A DNA stretch of 64,000 nucleotides from JADJDM01 sp044352985 (lineage in GTDB: Bacteria > Bacteroidota > Bacteroidia > B-17B0 > Aurantibacillaceae). The DNA is taken from assembly GCA_044352985.1 (NCBI GenBank), contig JBILCU010000013.1:1-64000 (forward strand), written 5' to 3'. This document shows, in pieces, positions 26,614 through 35,043 of this stretch. The notes below the pieces were generated by a model. That model did not search any database. It was not told the DNA's origin and saw only the letters and a list, made by a program, of their open reading frames with translations. The translations under genes were made by a program, and so were the position numbers. Within the stretch, counting starts at the first letter, position 1, and every line of letters starts with the position of its first letter.

Positions 26614-27597
26614 ATGAAAATGGACGGACATATTGAAGGTTTTAAGAAGCAATTGCAAGAGGCAGTTAATATTGCTATACAGGCAAAACTAACTAAAAAA
26701 AGCAATGTAAATCAGGTTTTAGTTACCGGTTTAGGAGGTTCTGGAATTGGAGGTTCTGTTGTTAACGAATTGGTTCAGGACAATTGTACTGTTCCAATAA
26801 TTGTAAATAAAGATTATTTTTTGCCGTCTTTTGTAAGTGAAAAAACTTTAGTTGTTATTTCCTCATATTCAGGAAACACCGAAGAGACTTTAAATTGTTT
26901 TGAGCAGGCTATACGTAATAATGCGCAAATAGTATGTGTAACCAGTGGTGGCAAAGTAGCTGAAATAGCAAAAAAACATGGGTTTGATTTGGTAATTGTA
27001 CCTGGAGGAAATCCTCCAAGAACTTGTTTAGGTTATTCTGTTGTTCAATTATTGAACATTTTAAAATTTAATGGTTTTATTTCGTTAGATGTTAATAATT
27101 TGATTGCAGATGTTGTTCAATTGCTTGAAAACGAAAAAAACTCAATCAGAAATGAGGCAATAAAAGTTGCATCTACTTTAAAAGGAAAAATCCCTGTAAT
27201 TTATACATTAGGTAATACTGAAAGTATTGCTTTTCGTTTTAGACAACAGATTAATGAAAACAGTAAAATGCTTTGCTGGCATAATGTTATTCCTGAAATG
27301 AATCATAATGAAATAGTTGGTTGGAGAAGAGAAGACTCTAATATAGCTGTTATAGTTTTGCGAACAGATTATGAATTTGAGAAAAACAGCAAACGCCTTT
27401 CGTTTTGTAAGAATGTGATTTCAACATATACTTCAAATTATACTGAATTGTTTGCTAAAGGGAAAAATAGATTTGAGCAATTATTTTATCTAATTCATTT
27501 AACAGATTGGATATCTTATGAATTGGCTTTAATTAATGAGGTTGATCCAATTGAAGTTCATGTAATTGATCAACTTAAAAGTGCTTTAGCGGGTTAA
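26614..27597 (+). CDS. Bifunctional phosphoglucose/phosphomannose isomerase
   Basis: The 327-residue SIS-domain enzyme interconverts fructose-6-phosphate with glucose- and mannose-6-phosphate. Motifs are VTGLGGSGIGGS (37-48), the phosphate loop SSYSGNTEE (83-91) and the family-specific C-terminal segment CWHNVIPEMNHNEIVGW, whose His and Glu are the presumed catalytic residues. The length fits the bacterial/archaeal Pgi-Pmi type rather than the ~550-residue classical Pgi. A second ATG six bases downstream is an alternative start. It is divergent from PBP1A and convergent with the sugar-isomerase gene; mannose-6-phosphate from it could feed surface glycan synthesis. Confidence 0.9.
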   Translation: MKMDGHIEGFKKQLQEAVNIAIQAKLTKKSNVNQVLVTGLGGSGIGGSVVNELVQDNCTVPIIVNKDYFLPSFVSEKTLVVISSYSGNTEETLNCFEQAIRNNAQIVCVTSGGKVAEIAKKHGFDLVIVPGGNPPRTCLGYSVVQLLNILKFNGFISLDVNNLIADVVQLLENEKNSIRNEAIKVASTLKGKIPVIYTLGNTESIAFRFRQQINENSKMLCWHNVIPEMNHNEIVGWRREDSNIAVIVLRTDYEFEKNSKRLSFCKNVISTYTSNYTELFAKGKNRFEQLFYLIHLTDWISYELALINEVDPIEVHVIDQLKSALAG

Positions 27598-27666
27598 TAG
27601 AATTGTAAATCCTTTGCGAAACGCTTGCTTTAAAATGTAGGATTAAGTATACTTCCTTCTTAAATT

Positions 27667-28509
27667 TTATTTGTTAAGAATTGAAATCTGTTGACGAATT
27701 TCTTCTTCAGTAATTTTCTTTACTTCCAGCACATGCAAGCAATTTGCGTAATTTTTCATGAGTGGTAAAAACCAATAATCTTCTTTTATGCTTTGATTAT
27801 TGTCAAAGTCACTTTCGTTATCACTATGATGTATACATTGCGTATGTTGTTGTAGTTCTTTAAAAAATACAAGCGCATCAAAGCCTAATGTTTTAGCAGA
27901 CACTTTTGTATGCGCCGTATCCAGTAACAAACCAATACGTTTATCGTTTACATCTTGTATGAGCTGTTTACATTCATCACTTTCCACACATAACAATGGA
28001 TTCGTGCCATCTTCGTATTGATTCATTTTAGCAAGCACATTATTTTCAATTAAAAAACTTAAACCTGTTGTGCTACTTTGCTTTAATACCTCGTTAATAG
28101 AATCAATAAATATCGTATAATGCAATTTTCTATCGATGATTTTACTTCGAGACAATTGCTGTCCTAATTCGTTTGGATCAGGGTCGATACAAAAGCCTGC
28201 ATGAGCAGAAAAAAATGGCGCACCTGCCTTTTCAGAAAGTTGTAAACCCTGTATACAATGTGCGATAGATTTTTTACGAATTTCTTTATTTGCACTTGCA
28301 AGGTTTAATACAAAAGGTACTTCGGGTGCAGGAAAGTAGTTGTGAGCAAATTTCTTTTTTGTTTTTGCAGATAGAAATGTCTGCGCCATATTTTCTTTAT
28401 AAGGCATTCCTGAACTGAATTCAGGAATAAAATCATGTTGTATACATGATTCAATAAATGCCTCAACGGGTTTTCCTAAATAGGCTATTGAACTAATTGC
28501 AATTTCCAT
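27667..28509 (-). CDS. Xylose-isomerase-like TIM-barrel sugar isomerase/epimerase
   Basis: The 280-residue protein belongs to the AP-endonuclease-2 / sugar phosphate isomerase fold. Likely metal ligands are Glu155 (FLIENN), Asp197 and His200 (LLDTAH), His227/228 (IHHSDN) and Glu262 (HVLEVK). Its ATG abuts the stop codon of the NeuB-type gene with no spacer, so the two are translated together. In nonulosonic acid clusters such isomerases occur next to synthases, but its exact substrate is not known to me. It is the last gene of the YfhO-NeuB-isomerase operon. Confidence 0.75.
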   Translation of the reverse strand: MEIAISSIAYLGKPVEAFIESCIQHDFIPEFSSGMPYKENMAQTFLSAKTKKKFAHNYFPAPEVPFVLNLASANKEIRKKSIAHCIQGLQLSEKAGAPFFSAHAGFCIDPDPNELGQQLSRSKIIDRKLHYTIFIDSINEVLKQSSTTGLSFLIENNVLAKMNQYEDGTNPLLCVESDECKQLIQDVNDKRIGLLLDTAHTKVSAKTLGFDALVFFKELQQHTQCIHHSDNESDFDNNQSIKEDYWFLPLMKNYANCLHVLEVKKITEEEIRQQISILNK

Positions 28510-29523
28510 TTAAAAATCAATTGAATCAAAAGTAAATGCTTCGTCTTGCGCCATGTCTTTTTTTAACTTTTTACCAATTAATGTTTCCAGATAATTCGGC
28601 GATAAGCCATTGGCAGGGCGCTTAAACCCAAAATGTTTTTCATCAAGTACAGTTCCTGATTGTAAATCTGTTCTGGCCACCAAACTTCTACGCATGCCAT
28701 AAGTGTTGTTTATTTCAGATTGGCTTGGAGTTTTTATACCTGTGCCTAAACATTTTTCAACATTACGAACGCCTTCAATTAATTCTTTGAACTCTGCAGG
28801 CTCCAAGGAACAACTGTGATCTGGGCCTTCCATTTTTTTATCCAGCGTAAAATGTTTTTCAATTACTTCTGCGCCCAATGCAACAGCAGCGTAACAAGCA
28901 TAATTATTAGGCACATGATCAGAATAACCAATACGAACTCCAATAGCATCACGCATGGTTAACATTGCTTTTATATTTGTGTCTTCAATCTTACTTGGAT
29001 AATCAGTATTGCATTGCAAAACAATAATATCATTATTGTCAACGGAACGAATAGCTTGAACAGCCGCAAATACTTCCGATAAATTTGCCATTCCGGTTGA
29101 TATAATCATTTGTTTGCCAAAACGTGCAACGTGCTTTAAAAAAGGAAGTTCAACCAATTGACCGGACGCAATTTTAAATGCTTCCACTCCTAAATCGTTC
29201 AATAAATTGGCGTCTTCTGGGTTGTAAGGTGTAGATAAAAACTGAATGCCTTTTTGAGTACAGTATGCTTTTATTTTTTTGAAATCTTCTTTCTGCAACT
29301 CTAGTTTCTTCAACATATCAAACTGGCTTTCAGATTTATCCGTTACCAGCATTTGATAATTGGCTTTTGGAGAAGTTTTGGTAACAATATTCTCTGTTTT
29401 GAAGGTTTGAAACTTCACACAGTCAGCGCCAATTTCCACTGCTTTATCTACCAGTTGAAAAGCAAGGTCAAGTTGACCGTTATGATTTACTCCCGCTTCC
29501 GCGATAATAAAAACTTTTTGCAT
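28510..29523 (-). CDS. neuB: N-acetylneuraminate synthase family protein (NeuB/LegI-like)
   Basis: The family condenses phosphoenolpyruvate with an N-acetylated hexose to give a nine-carbon nonulosonic acid (Neu5Ac, legionaminic or pseudaminic acid). The 337-residue protein shows the TIM-barrel start FIIAEAGVNHNG, VKFQTFKTE, LSTPYNPEDA, SGQL, LQCNTDYPS and the metal-site histidines His203 (GYSDHV) and His224 (EKHFTLDK), then GPDHSCSLEP. A C-terminal SAF (antifreeze-like) domain spans about 279-337 (RRSLVARTDLQSG). The specific sugar product cannot be told. Its ATG overlaps the yfhO stop by one base (TGATG). No CMP-transferase (neuA) or epimerase (neuC) is in the window. Confidence 0.88.
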   Translation of the reverse strand: MQKVFIIAEAGVNHNGQLDLAFQLVDKAVEIGADCVKFQTFKTENIVTKTSPKANYQMLVTDKSESQFDMLKKLELQKEDFKKIKAYCTQKGIQFLSTPYNPEDANLLNDLGVEAFKIASGQLVELPFLKHVARFGKQMIISTGMANLSEVFAAVQAIRSVDNNDIIVLQCNTDYPSKIEDTNIKAMLTMRDAIGVRIGYSDHVPNNYACYAAVALGAEVIEKHFTLDKKMEGPDHSCSLEPAEFKELIEGVRNVEKCLGTGIKTPSQSEINNTYGMRRSLVARTDLQSGTVLDEKHFGFKRPANGLSPNYLETLIGKKLKKDMAQDEAFTFDSIDF

Positions 29524-32084
29524 CAGTTTACCTGTTGTTTTTTAAAGTGAAAGAAAATTCCTCCGATTACTGTTAAGACCAATAAAACTGAGCCCGCTAA
29601 TGAAATTTTTTCACCGGTGTAATAGGTTGAAGGTTCAAATTTAAATTCAATTTTATGATTACCAGCAGGTACTTTCATGGCACGCAGTACATAATCTGCA
29701 TTGATGTGTTCAGTTAACTGACCATCAACGTATGCGTTCCATCCTTTTGGATAATAGATTTCAGAGAAAACGGCCAACTGATCTTTTTTAGCAGAAGATT
29801 CATAAACGAGATTGTTAGGTGCGTAAGCTGTTAATTTAATACTTGCGGTTGAATCAAAAGACGGATCAAAATCGCCAAGGTTAGCTTTAAACTTATCGTT
29901 AACAACAGCATACCAACGTGGATTAACTTCCCCTAATGTGGTAATTTCTGCATCGGCAGTAGGCACATATTTTACATGTGTTACAAACCATGCATTTCCG
30001 TTGCGGTGCTTGTTTACCAAAGGTGGAGATTCAGGATCATAAATTACATATTTGGTGTTCAACATATTTAAGGTATGTTGTTTTGATAACATTGACTGTA
30101 TGCTACTATCCGTTGCGCCTGCTCGCAGTGAACCAATAACATTACTGTATTCAGGATCGATACGAAAATCAATTAATTCAGCATAGCGTTTAAGTTTTGC
30201 GCCATGGTAGCCACCAATAGATTTATGAAAGTAAGATGTTCCGGCATCATTAAACGGATTTCCTAATTTCAATACACGATAATCCAGTGATTTATCTGAT
30301 AAAATAAATTCATCAGCTTTAGATGCATAATAAGGAACTTCGTTTTCTGATTTTGAAACATAATTCTCTTTGTTGAGGTATCTGGCTGCAACCGGCCACA
30401 TATCCGCCAATACAAATACTCCGAGCAAAATACTCATAATGGTAATTGAAATTTTCTTTTGCACAAAAAGAAGCACCACTACTGCTGCAAGTATTACAAA
30501 AATCAAGGTTCGTATCACATCCGCCTTGAAAATTGCTTTACGGGCGTTTTGCACTTCATCCATAAAAGGCATAACCGAATTTAAAATTTCCTGCTCAGAA
30601 ACTCCCGGATTTGACTGTTTTTGACCAGATAAAATTTGTTGTAATTCCGAATCGGGTTTAAACTCTGTGAAACTTCCTGGCATTAACCAGCATAATACTA
30701 AAAACCCTGCAACGATTCCGAAACTTATCATTAAGGTTTTCTTAAGGTTAAATTCTTTGCCAAAAAATTTCAGTTTATCTTCTTCAGACTTGTAATTTTT
30801 AATGAGTGAATCAATGGCTAAAATGGCAAGAAGAGGAATGGTTAATTCTGCTATTACCAATATCATTGATACTGCACGAAATTTATTGTAAGCCGGGAAA
30901 TAATCGAAAAATAAATTGCTGAACCCCATGAAGTTTTTGCCCCAGGAAAGTAAAATACTCAATAAAGTTCCTGCAAAAAGTGCCCATTTTAAATTGCCTT
31001 TAATCACAAATAATCCAACTACAGCCAATGCAAACATGATAGCTCCAACATAAACAGGTCCAGATGTAAAAGGTTGTTCTCCGTAATAAGAACCAAAGTT
31101 TCCGATATTATCACGCATGGATGGATCAACTTTTTTCAAAGCATCTTTGTTATTTTTATTGATTGGCTCAGATGCTCCTCCTTTAAAATTTGGAACCAAT
31201 AAAGTAAAGGTTTCTCCAACACCATAACTCCATTGCGTAGCATATTCTTTATCTAAACCACTGGTAACAATATCAGAATTACTTTGTTTATCAGATTTAA
31301 TGGTAAGTTCAGTTTTGCCCCTTGTAGAATATTTCCCATATTCGTAAGTTGCCCAAAGATTAGTTGTGTTGGGTAATATTCCAATTGTACCTGCCCCAAT
31401 TAACAATGCTGATGAAATAAAAAATGCTTTAGTGGTTTTTTGTTTGTAGGCATTGTATAATTCAAAAATGGCTATAATCATTACCAACATAATCAAGTAA
31501 TATGTTATCTGAACATGGTTGGAATACAATTCCAATCCGGTAAATAAAGCAGTAAGTGCAGCACCTAGGATTTTTTTATCACGCCAAGTTATAAGAATGG
31601 AACCCAGCAATGGTGCCATGTAACCTATTGCATGCGCTTTGGAGTTATGCCCCGCTTCAATGATTATAAAAAAGTAAGAAGAAAAACCATAAGCTAGCGC
31701 TCCTACAATGGCAAGCCAGGGATCGACTTTTAGACAAAGCAACAAAATGTAAAAACCAATGAAATACAAGAACACCATACCTGCAGGATGAGGTAAGCCC
31801 AGCATAAATAGTTTATCAATAGTTTGCAGCCAGTTGTTGGGATACTGAGTAGAAATTTGGTAAGCCGGCATACCACCAAACATAGAATTTGTCCATAAAG
31901 CTTCTTTTCCTGATTCTTCGCGATAATCTTTTATTTCTTCACTTGCACCTTTGTAGTTGATGATATCACCTTGACGGATTTGTTTTTTATCCATTACAAC
32001 AGGCTTGAAATAAATCACAGTTACCAATAAAAAAACCAGTACTGCTGCAATTGATGGAATAAGTTTTTTAAAATCGATTTTCAT
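29523..32084 (-). CDS. YfhO-family polytopic membrane protein
   Basis: The 853-residue protein has about 13 transmembrane helices, extracytoplasmic loops and a terminal helix before a KKQQVN tail. Segments such as GDIINYKGASEEIKDYREE, LALVAY-like LAIVGALAYGFSSYFFI and EAGHNSKAHAIGYMAPL are hallmarks of the YfhO/GT-C-like family. Bacillus YfhO glycosylates lipoteichoic acid, so a lipid-linked sugar transferase role at the outer face of the inner membrane is likely. It is first in an operon with the NeuB-type synthase and the TIM-barrel isomerase. This suggests transfer or export of a nonulosonic-acid-containing glycan (inference). Confidence 0.82.
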   Translation of the reverse strand: MKIDFKKLIPSIAAVLVFLLVTVIYFKPVVMDKKQIRQGDIINYKGASEEIKDYREESGKEALWTNSMFGGMPAYQISTQYPNNWLQTIDKLFMLGLPHPAGMVFLYFIGFYILLLCLKVDPWLAIVGALAYGFSSYFFIIIEAGHNSKAHAIGYMAPLLGSILITWRDKKILGAALTALFTGLELYSNHVQITYYLIMLVMIIAIFELYNAYKQKTTKAFFISSALLIGAGTIGILPNTTNLWATYEYGKYSTRGKTELTIKSDKQSNSDIVTSGLDKEYATQWSYGVGETFTLLVPNFKGGASEPINKNNKDALKKVDPSMRDNIGNFGSYYGEQPFTSGPVYVGAIMFALAVVGLFVIKGNLKWALFAGTLLSILLSWGKNFMGFSNLFFDYFPAYNKFRAVSMILVIAELTIPLLAILAIDSLIKNYKSEEDKLKFFGKEFNLKKTLMISFGIVAGFLVLCWLMPGSFTEFKPDSELQQILSGQKQSNPGVSEQEILNSVMPFMDEVQNARKAIFKADVIRTLIFVILAAVVVLLFVQKKISITIMSILLGVFVLADMWPVAARYLNKENYVSKSENEVPYYASKADEFILSDKSLDYRVLKLGNPFNDAGTSYFHKSIGGYHGAKLKRYAELIDFRIDPEYSNVIGSLRAGATDSSIQSMLSKQHTLNMLNTKYVIYDPESPPLVNKHRNGNAWFVTHVKYVPTADAEITTLGEVNPRWYAVVNDKFKANLGDFDPSFDSTASIKLTAYAPNNLVYESSAKKDQLAVFSEIYYPKGWNAYVDGQLTEHINADYVLRAMKVPAGNHKIEFKFEPSTYYTGEKISLAGSVLLVLTVIGGIFFHFKKQQVN

Positions 32085-32134
32085 TTTTTGTTTATGTGTC
32101 TTTTATAATTTTTAATTCAATTTTTCTAAAAAAA

Positions 32135-32161
32135 CAGTTCTAGATTTCGCTCGAACTGACA
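32135..32161. repeat. Diverged single arm of the 8.4-kb REP-like repeat
   Basis: The 27 bp here match 24 of 27 positions of the right arm at 8441-8467 (shared core TTCGCTCGA and TCTAGA; differences at three positions). The segment also contains a short inverted repeat CAGTTC/GAACTG (32135-32140 and 32153-32158). It lies in the 90-bp gap between yfhO and the small DUF4834-like gene. Confidence 0.7.
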
Positions 32162-32174
32162 AGTTTAATTCTCT

Positions 32175-32381
32175 TTATTTTATTTCCTCAAAATCAACAT
32201 CTTCAATGTCCTGTAACTTTGAGTGTGTTTTTTGTTGTTGTGTATTATTTGTCTTTACTTCATCGTTTTTATAATGATGATGATCGTGTTTTTGAAAAAC
32301 AACGGTTTTTCGGTTTGAGAATGAAGAATAAATACGATGAACCAACCACACTATTATTATTGTCCAAATTATGTCGCGCAT
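32175..32381 (-). CDS. Small DUF4834-like membrane protein
   Basis: The 68-residue protein has one N-terminal transmembrane helix (about 4-20, IIWTIIIVWLVHRIYSSF), a basic and His-rich middle (KHDHHHYK) and an acidic C-terminus EDVDFEEIK. The helix, polar middle and a final VDFEE-type motif are what I recall for the short DUF4834 proteins encoded beside pth in Bacteroidota. The adjacent pth gene (54 nt upstream, same strand) supports this. Function unknown. Confidence 0.7.
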   Translation of the reverse strand: MRDIIWTIIIVWLVHRIYSSFSNRKTVVFQKHDHHHYKNDEVKTNNTQQQKTHSKLQDIEDVDFEEIK

Positions 32382-32435
32382 AAGCTATAAAAGAAACAAA
32401 TTTATGAAAATGATATTAAAATAAAGTTTTAATGT

Positions 32436-33002
32436 TTATTTCGTATTAAAACTGTTCATGGTTCTCTCTATGCCAATAAATGCAAAGGATTTTATGGCGT
32501 CGGAAGCAATTTTTATCCTTTCTTGTAACTGTTTCTGTTCTTCGTCCGTCCATTTGCCCAATACAAAATCAACTTGTTTTCCTTTTGAAAACTGATTGCC
32601 AATTCCAAAACGTAATCGATTGTAATTTGTTGTGTTTAAAGTTTCCTGAATATTCCTTAATCCATTGTGTCCGCCATCACTTCCCTTAGGGTTAATTCGT
32701 AATTTGCCTAATGGTAAAGCGAGTTCATCAACAATTACAAGTAAATTTTCAAGGTTGATTTTCTCTTGTTGTAACCAATAGTTAACTGCTTTACCACTTA
32801 AATTCATATAGGTGGTTGGTTTAATTAATACAATTGGCTTTCCTTTTATTTTAAGCTGAGCCACATCTGCCAATCTTCCTTCGCTAAAAGAAACGCCTTC
32901 TTCTTTTGCCAAAAAATCGAGTACGTCAAAGCCAATATTATGACGGGTATTTTTGTACTCTGATCCAATGTTTCCCAAGCCAACAATTAAAAATTTACTC
33001 AT
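32436..33002 (-). CDS. pth: Peptidyl-tRNA hydrolase
   Basis: Pth cleaves the ester bond of peptidyl-tRNA released from stalled ribosomes. The 188-residue cytosolic protein has the catalytic His21 in NTRHNIGFDVLD, Asn67 in TYMNLSGKAV, Asp92 in VIVDELALPLG and the GGHNGLRNI segment (Asn112); length is normal. The usual H-D motif reads V-D, so the residue before the catalytic Asp has changed. A TATTTTTA box ends four bases before its ATG, suggesting a very short leader. It is followed by the DUF4834-like gene. Confidence 0.95.
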   Translation of the reverse strand: MSKFLIVGLGNIGSEYKNTRHNIGFDVLDFLAKEEGVSFSEGRLADVAQLKIKGKPIVLIKPTTYMNLSGKAVNYWLQQEKINLENLLVIVDELALPLGKLRINPKGSDGGHNGLRNIQETLNTTNYNRLRFGIGNQFSKGKQVDFVLGKWTDEEQKQLQERIKIASDAIKSFAFIGIERTMNSFNTK

Positions 33003-33088
33003 GCTGTAAAAATAAACATATTGAGTGATTTTAAAGCGCTTTTCACTAATAGCTTGTTTTTCGAGATTAATTTAACATTAAAAAATTA

Positions 33089-33766
33089 ATGCCTAATTTT
33101 ACCCTATTGAATCCAAAACACCTCATACTTTTAATAAAAAAGGAATTTGATATTGAGTTCCGGCAAAAAACAGCATTAAACGGAATTGTATTGTTTGTTT
33201 TTTCTACTGTTTTTGTAAGTTATCTGGCTTTTCAGCGTGTAATTCAACCGCAGGTTTGGAATGCCTTGTTTTGGATTATTTTATTGTTTGGTTCAATTAT
33301 TACCGCTTCCAAAAGTTTTATGCACGATCAAAAAGGAAGAATGCTTTATAATTACTGGCTCTATTCACCGCGAGAAGTGATATTGGCTAAAATTATTTAC
33401 AATTCTTTTTTATTAATTGTAGTTAGTTTTTTAACTCTTTTATTATTTACCATTTTTATTGGCAGCATTGTTCAGGATTTGGGTTTGTTTTCACTGATTC
33501 TTACTTTAAGTTCATTCGGGTTTTCATCCATTTTAACTCTCATGTCGGGGCTTTCATTAAAAGCGGGTGGCAATTTTACACTTACGGCAATCTTGAGTTT
33601 TCCCTTAACTTTCCCATTACTATTAGTTGTAATAAAAGTTTCTAAGTTTGCAATTGATGGATTAGCATTTTCGGTTTCAATAAATTATTTAGGAGTACTT
33701 TGTTTGTTAAACATTATTGTAATTACGCTCTCTTATGTGTTATTTCCTTACCTTTGGAACGATTAA
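33089..33766 (+). CDS. ccmB: Haem exporter subunit CcmB
   Basis: The 225-residue, six-helix inner-membrane protein has the CcmB pattern: KKEFDIEFRQKTALNGIVLF at the start, the segment SFMHDQKGRMLYNYWLYSP and NYLGVLCLLN near the end. With CcmA and CcmC it forms the ABC complex that loads haem onto CcmE during cytochrome c maturation (System I). It is the first of four ccm genes spaced by 3 nt or less. No ccmA is adjacent, so it must lie elsewhere. Confidence 0.92.
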   Translation: MPNFTLLNPKHLILLIKKEFDIEFRQKTALNGIVLFVFSTVFVSYLAFQRVIQPQVWNALFWIILLFGSIITASKSFMHDQKGRMLYNYWLYSPREVILAKIIYNSFLLIVVSFLTLLLFTIFIGSIVQDLGLFSLILTLSSFGFSSILTLMSGLSLKAGGNFTLTAILSFPLTFPLLLVVIKVSKFAIDGLAFSVSINYLGVLCLLNIIVITLSYVLFPYLWND

Positions 33767-33769
33767 AAA

Positions 33770-34441
33770 ATGAAATCAAACTGGTGGAAAATACTTGCAA
33801 TTTTAATGGTTCTATATACCATATTTGCCGGATTTTTATTGCCTGTTCCTAAATTGGTCATTTTAAACGAAACCATACGCAGTTTGTATTTTCACGTACC
33901 CATTTGGTTTGCCATGCTTTTTTTAATGGGTGTTTCAGTATACCAAAGTATACAGTATTTAGGAAATAATCAACTGAAAAATGACATCACAGCTGTTCAG
34001 TCCGCACACGTAGGAATGGTGTTAAGCGTTATCGGAATTTTAACCGGAATGATGTGGGCTAAGTATACATGGGGAACCTGGTGGACAACAGATACTAAAC
34101 TAAACGGTGTTGCTATTACCTTTTTAATTTATATGGCTTATTTTGTGTTGCGTAATTCCATTGAAGATGAGCAAAAGAAAGCCCGTATATCTGCTATATA
34201 CAATATATTTGCTTTTGTAATGATGCTTGTTTTTGTGATGATTTTACCTCGCATGAATGCATCGCTTCATCCTGGAAACGGTGGTAATCCAGCATTTGGT
34301 AAATTTGATTTAGATAATACGATGCGCATGGTGTTTTATCCGGCTTGCATCGCTTGGATTTTAATCGGAATATGGTTAATGCAATTGCGTGTGCGAATTG
34401 CAAAATTGAAACGTAAAATTGAATATGATGAGAACACGTAA
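33770..34441 (+). CDS. ccmC: Haem transport protein CcmC
   Basis: The 223-residue protein has six helices, the periplasmic tryptophan-rich motif WGTWWTTD (101-108) and the two axial histidine candidates flanking it, His42 (FHVPIWF) and His167 (NASLHPG). CcmC presents haem to CcmE at the outer face of the inner membrane. It starts 3 nt after the ccmB stop and overlaps the next gene by 14 nt. Confidence 0.95.
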   Translation: MKSNWWKILAILMVLYTIFAGFLLPVPKLVILNETIRSLYFHVPIWFAMLFLMGVSVYQSIQYLGNNQLKNDITAVQSAHVGMVLSVIGILTGMMWAKYTWGTWWTTDTKLNGVAITFLIYMAYFVLRNSIEDEQKKARISAIYNIFAFVMMLVFVMILPRMNASLHPGNGGNPAFGKFDLDNTMRMVFYPACIAWILIGIWLMQLRVRIAKLKRKIEYDENT

Positions 34442-34646
34442 TTTTTTTGTTTTACTATTTATACTTATTTGTTCATTTGGGTTTTCGCAAGAAAATCAAG
34501 TGCAAATGGCAGATACTTTTTATAAAGAAGGTAAGATTTATGTTGTCATAGCTATCTTTTCAATAGTACTATTGGGATTGGCATTTTACTTGTTTTTAAT
34601 TGAAAGAAAAGTTAAAAAACTGGAAGAGCAGTTAAATCAAAAATAA
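34428..34646 (+). CDS. ccmD: CcmD-like small membrane protein
   Basis: Start is taken at ATG 34428 (MRTRNFFVLLFILICSFGFSQ); ATG 34425 is equally possible, and a TTG frame further upstream is less likely. The ~72-residue product has a signal-like first helix, a short periplasmic linker, a second helix (IYVVIAIFSIVLLGLAFYLFLI) and a basic coiled tail ERKVKKLEEQLNQK. This layout and position between ccmC and ccmE fit the CcmD family of Bacteroidota, which helps release holo-CcmE from the CcmABC complex. It is longer than the proteobacterial CcmD because of the extra N-terminal helix. Confidence 0.8.
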   Translation: MRTRNFFVLLFILICSFGFSQENQVQMADTFYKEGKIYVVIAIFSIVLLGLAFYLFLIERKVKKLEEQLNQK

Positions 34647-34648
34647 TC

Positions 34649-35041
34649 ATGAAAAAAACACACATTATTGCTATTGTTATTATTGCTATTGCAATTGGTG
34701 CTTTAATAGCTACTTTAGGAAATACAAGTACATATTCTGATTTTACGGAGGCTACTGAGAATCCGGAAACTGAATATCATGTTGTAGGAAAATTAAACAA
34801 AGAAAAACCAACAGAATACAATCCGGCCATTAATGCCGATGAATTTACCTTTTACATGTTCGACAATAAAGGAATAGAAAATAAAGTGGTATTACATAAA
34901 ACAAAACCACAGGATTTTGAACGTTCAGAACAAATTGTAATTATAGGTAAAATGGAAGGCGAAGAATTTCATGCCAATGAAATTTTAATGAAATGCCCTA
35001 GCAAGTACAATGATGGCAAGCAGGAAATAGCTTCCAACTAA
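34649..35041 (+). CDS. ccmE: Haem chaperone CcmE, CxxxY type
   Basis: The 130-residue periplasmic haem chaperone has one N-terminal anchor helix and an OB-fold core (YHVVGKLNKEK, FTFYMFDNKG, IVIIGKMEGEEFHANEIL). The haem-attachment loop reads KCPSKYN: Cys116-xxx-Tyr120 replaces the His-xxx-Tyr of the Escherichia coli protein. Cys-type CcmE is known from Desulfovibrio and archaea and, as far as I recall, is usual in Bacteroidota. It lies 2 nt after ccmD and 2 nt before a GT-C-like membrane gene. Confidence 0.93.
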   Translation: MKKTHIIAIVIIAIAIGALIATLGNTSTYSDFTEATENPETEYHVVGKLNKEKPTEYNPAINADEFTFYMFDNKGIENKVVLHKTKPQDFERSEQIVIIGKMEGEEFHANEILMKCPSKYNDGKQEIASN

Positions 35042-35043
35042 TA

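Noticed and set aside
27598..27666. Terminator between the convergent Pgi/Pmi and isomerase genes
   Set aside because: Only a weak, long-looped pairing (AATCC with GGATT) is visible and there is no T run next to it.
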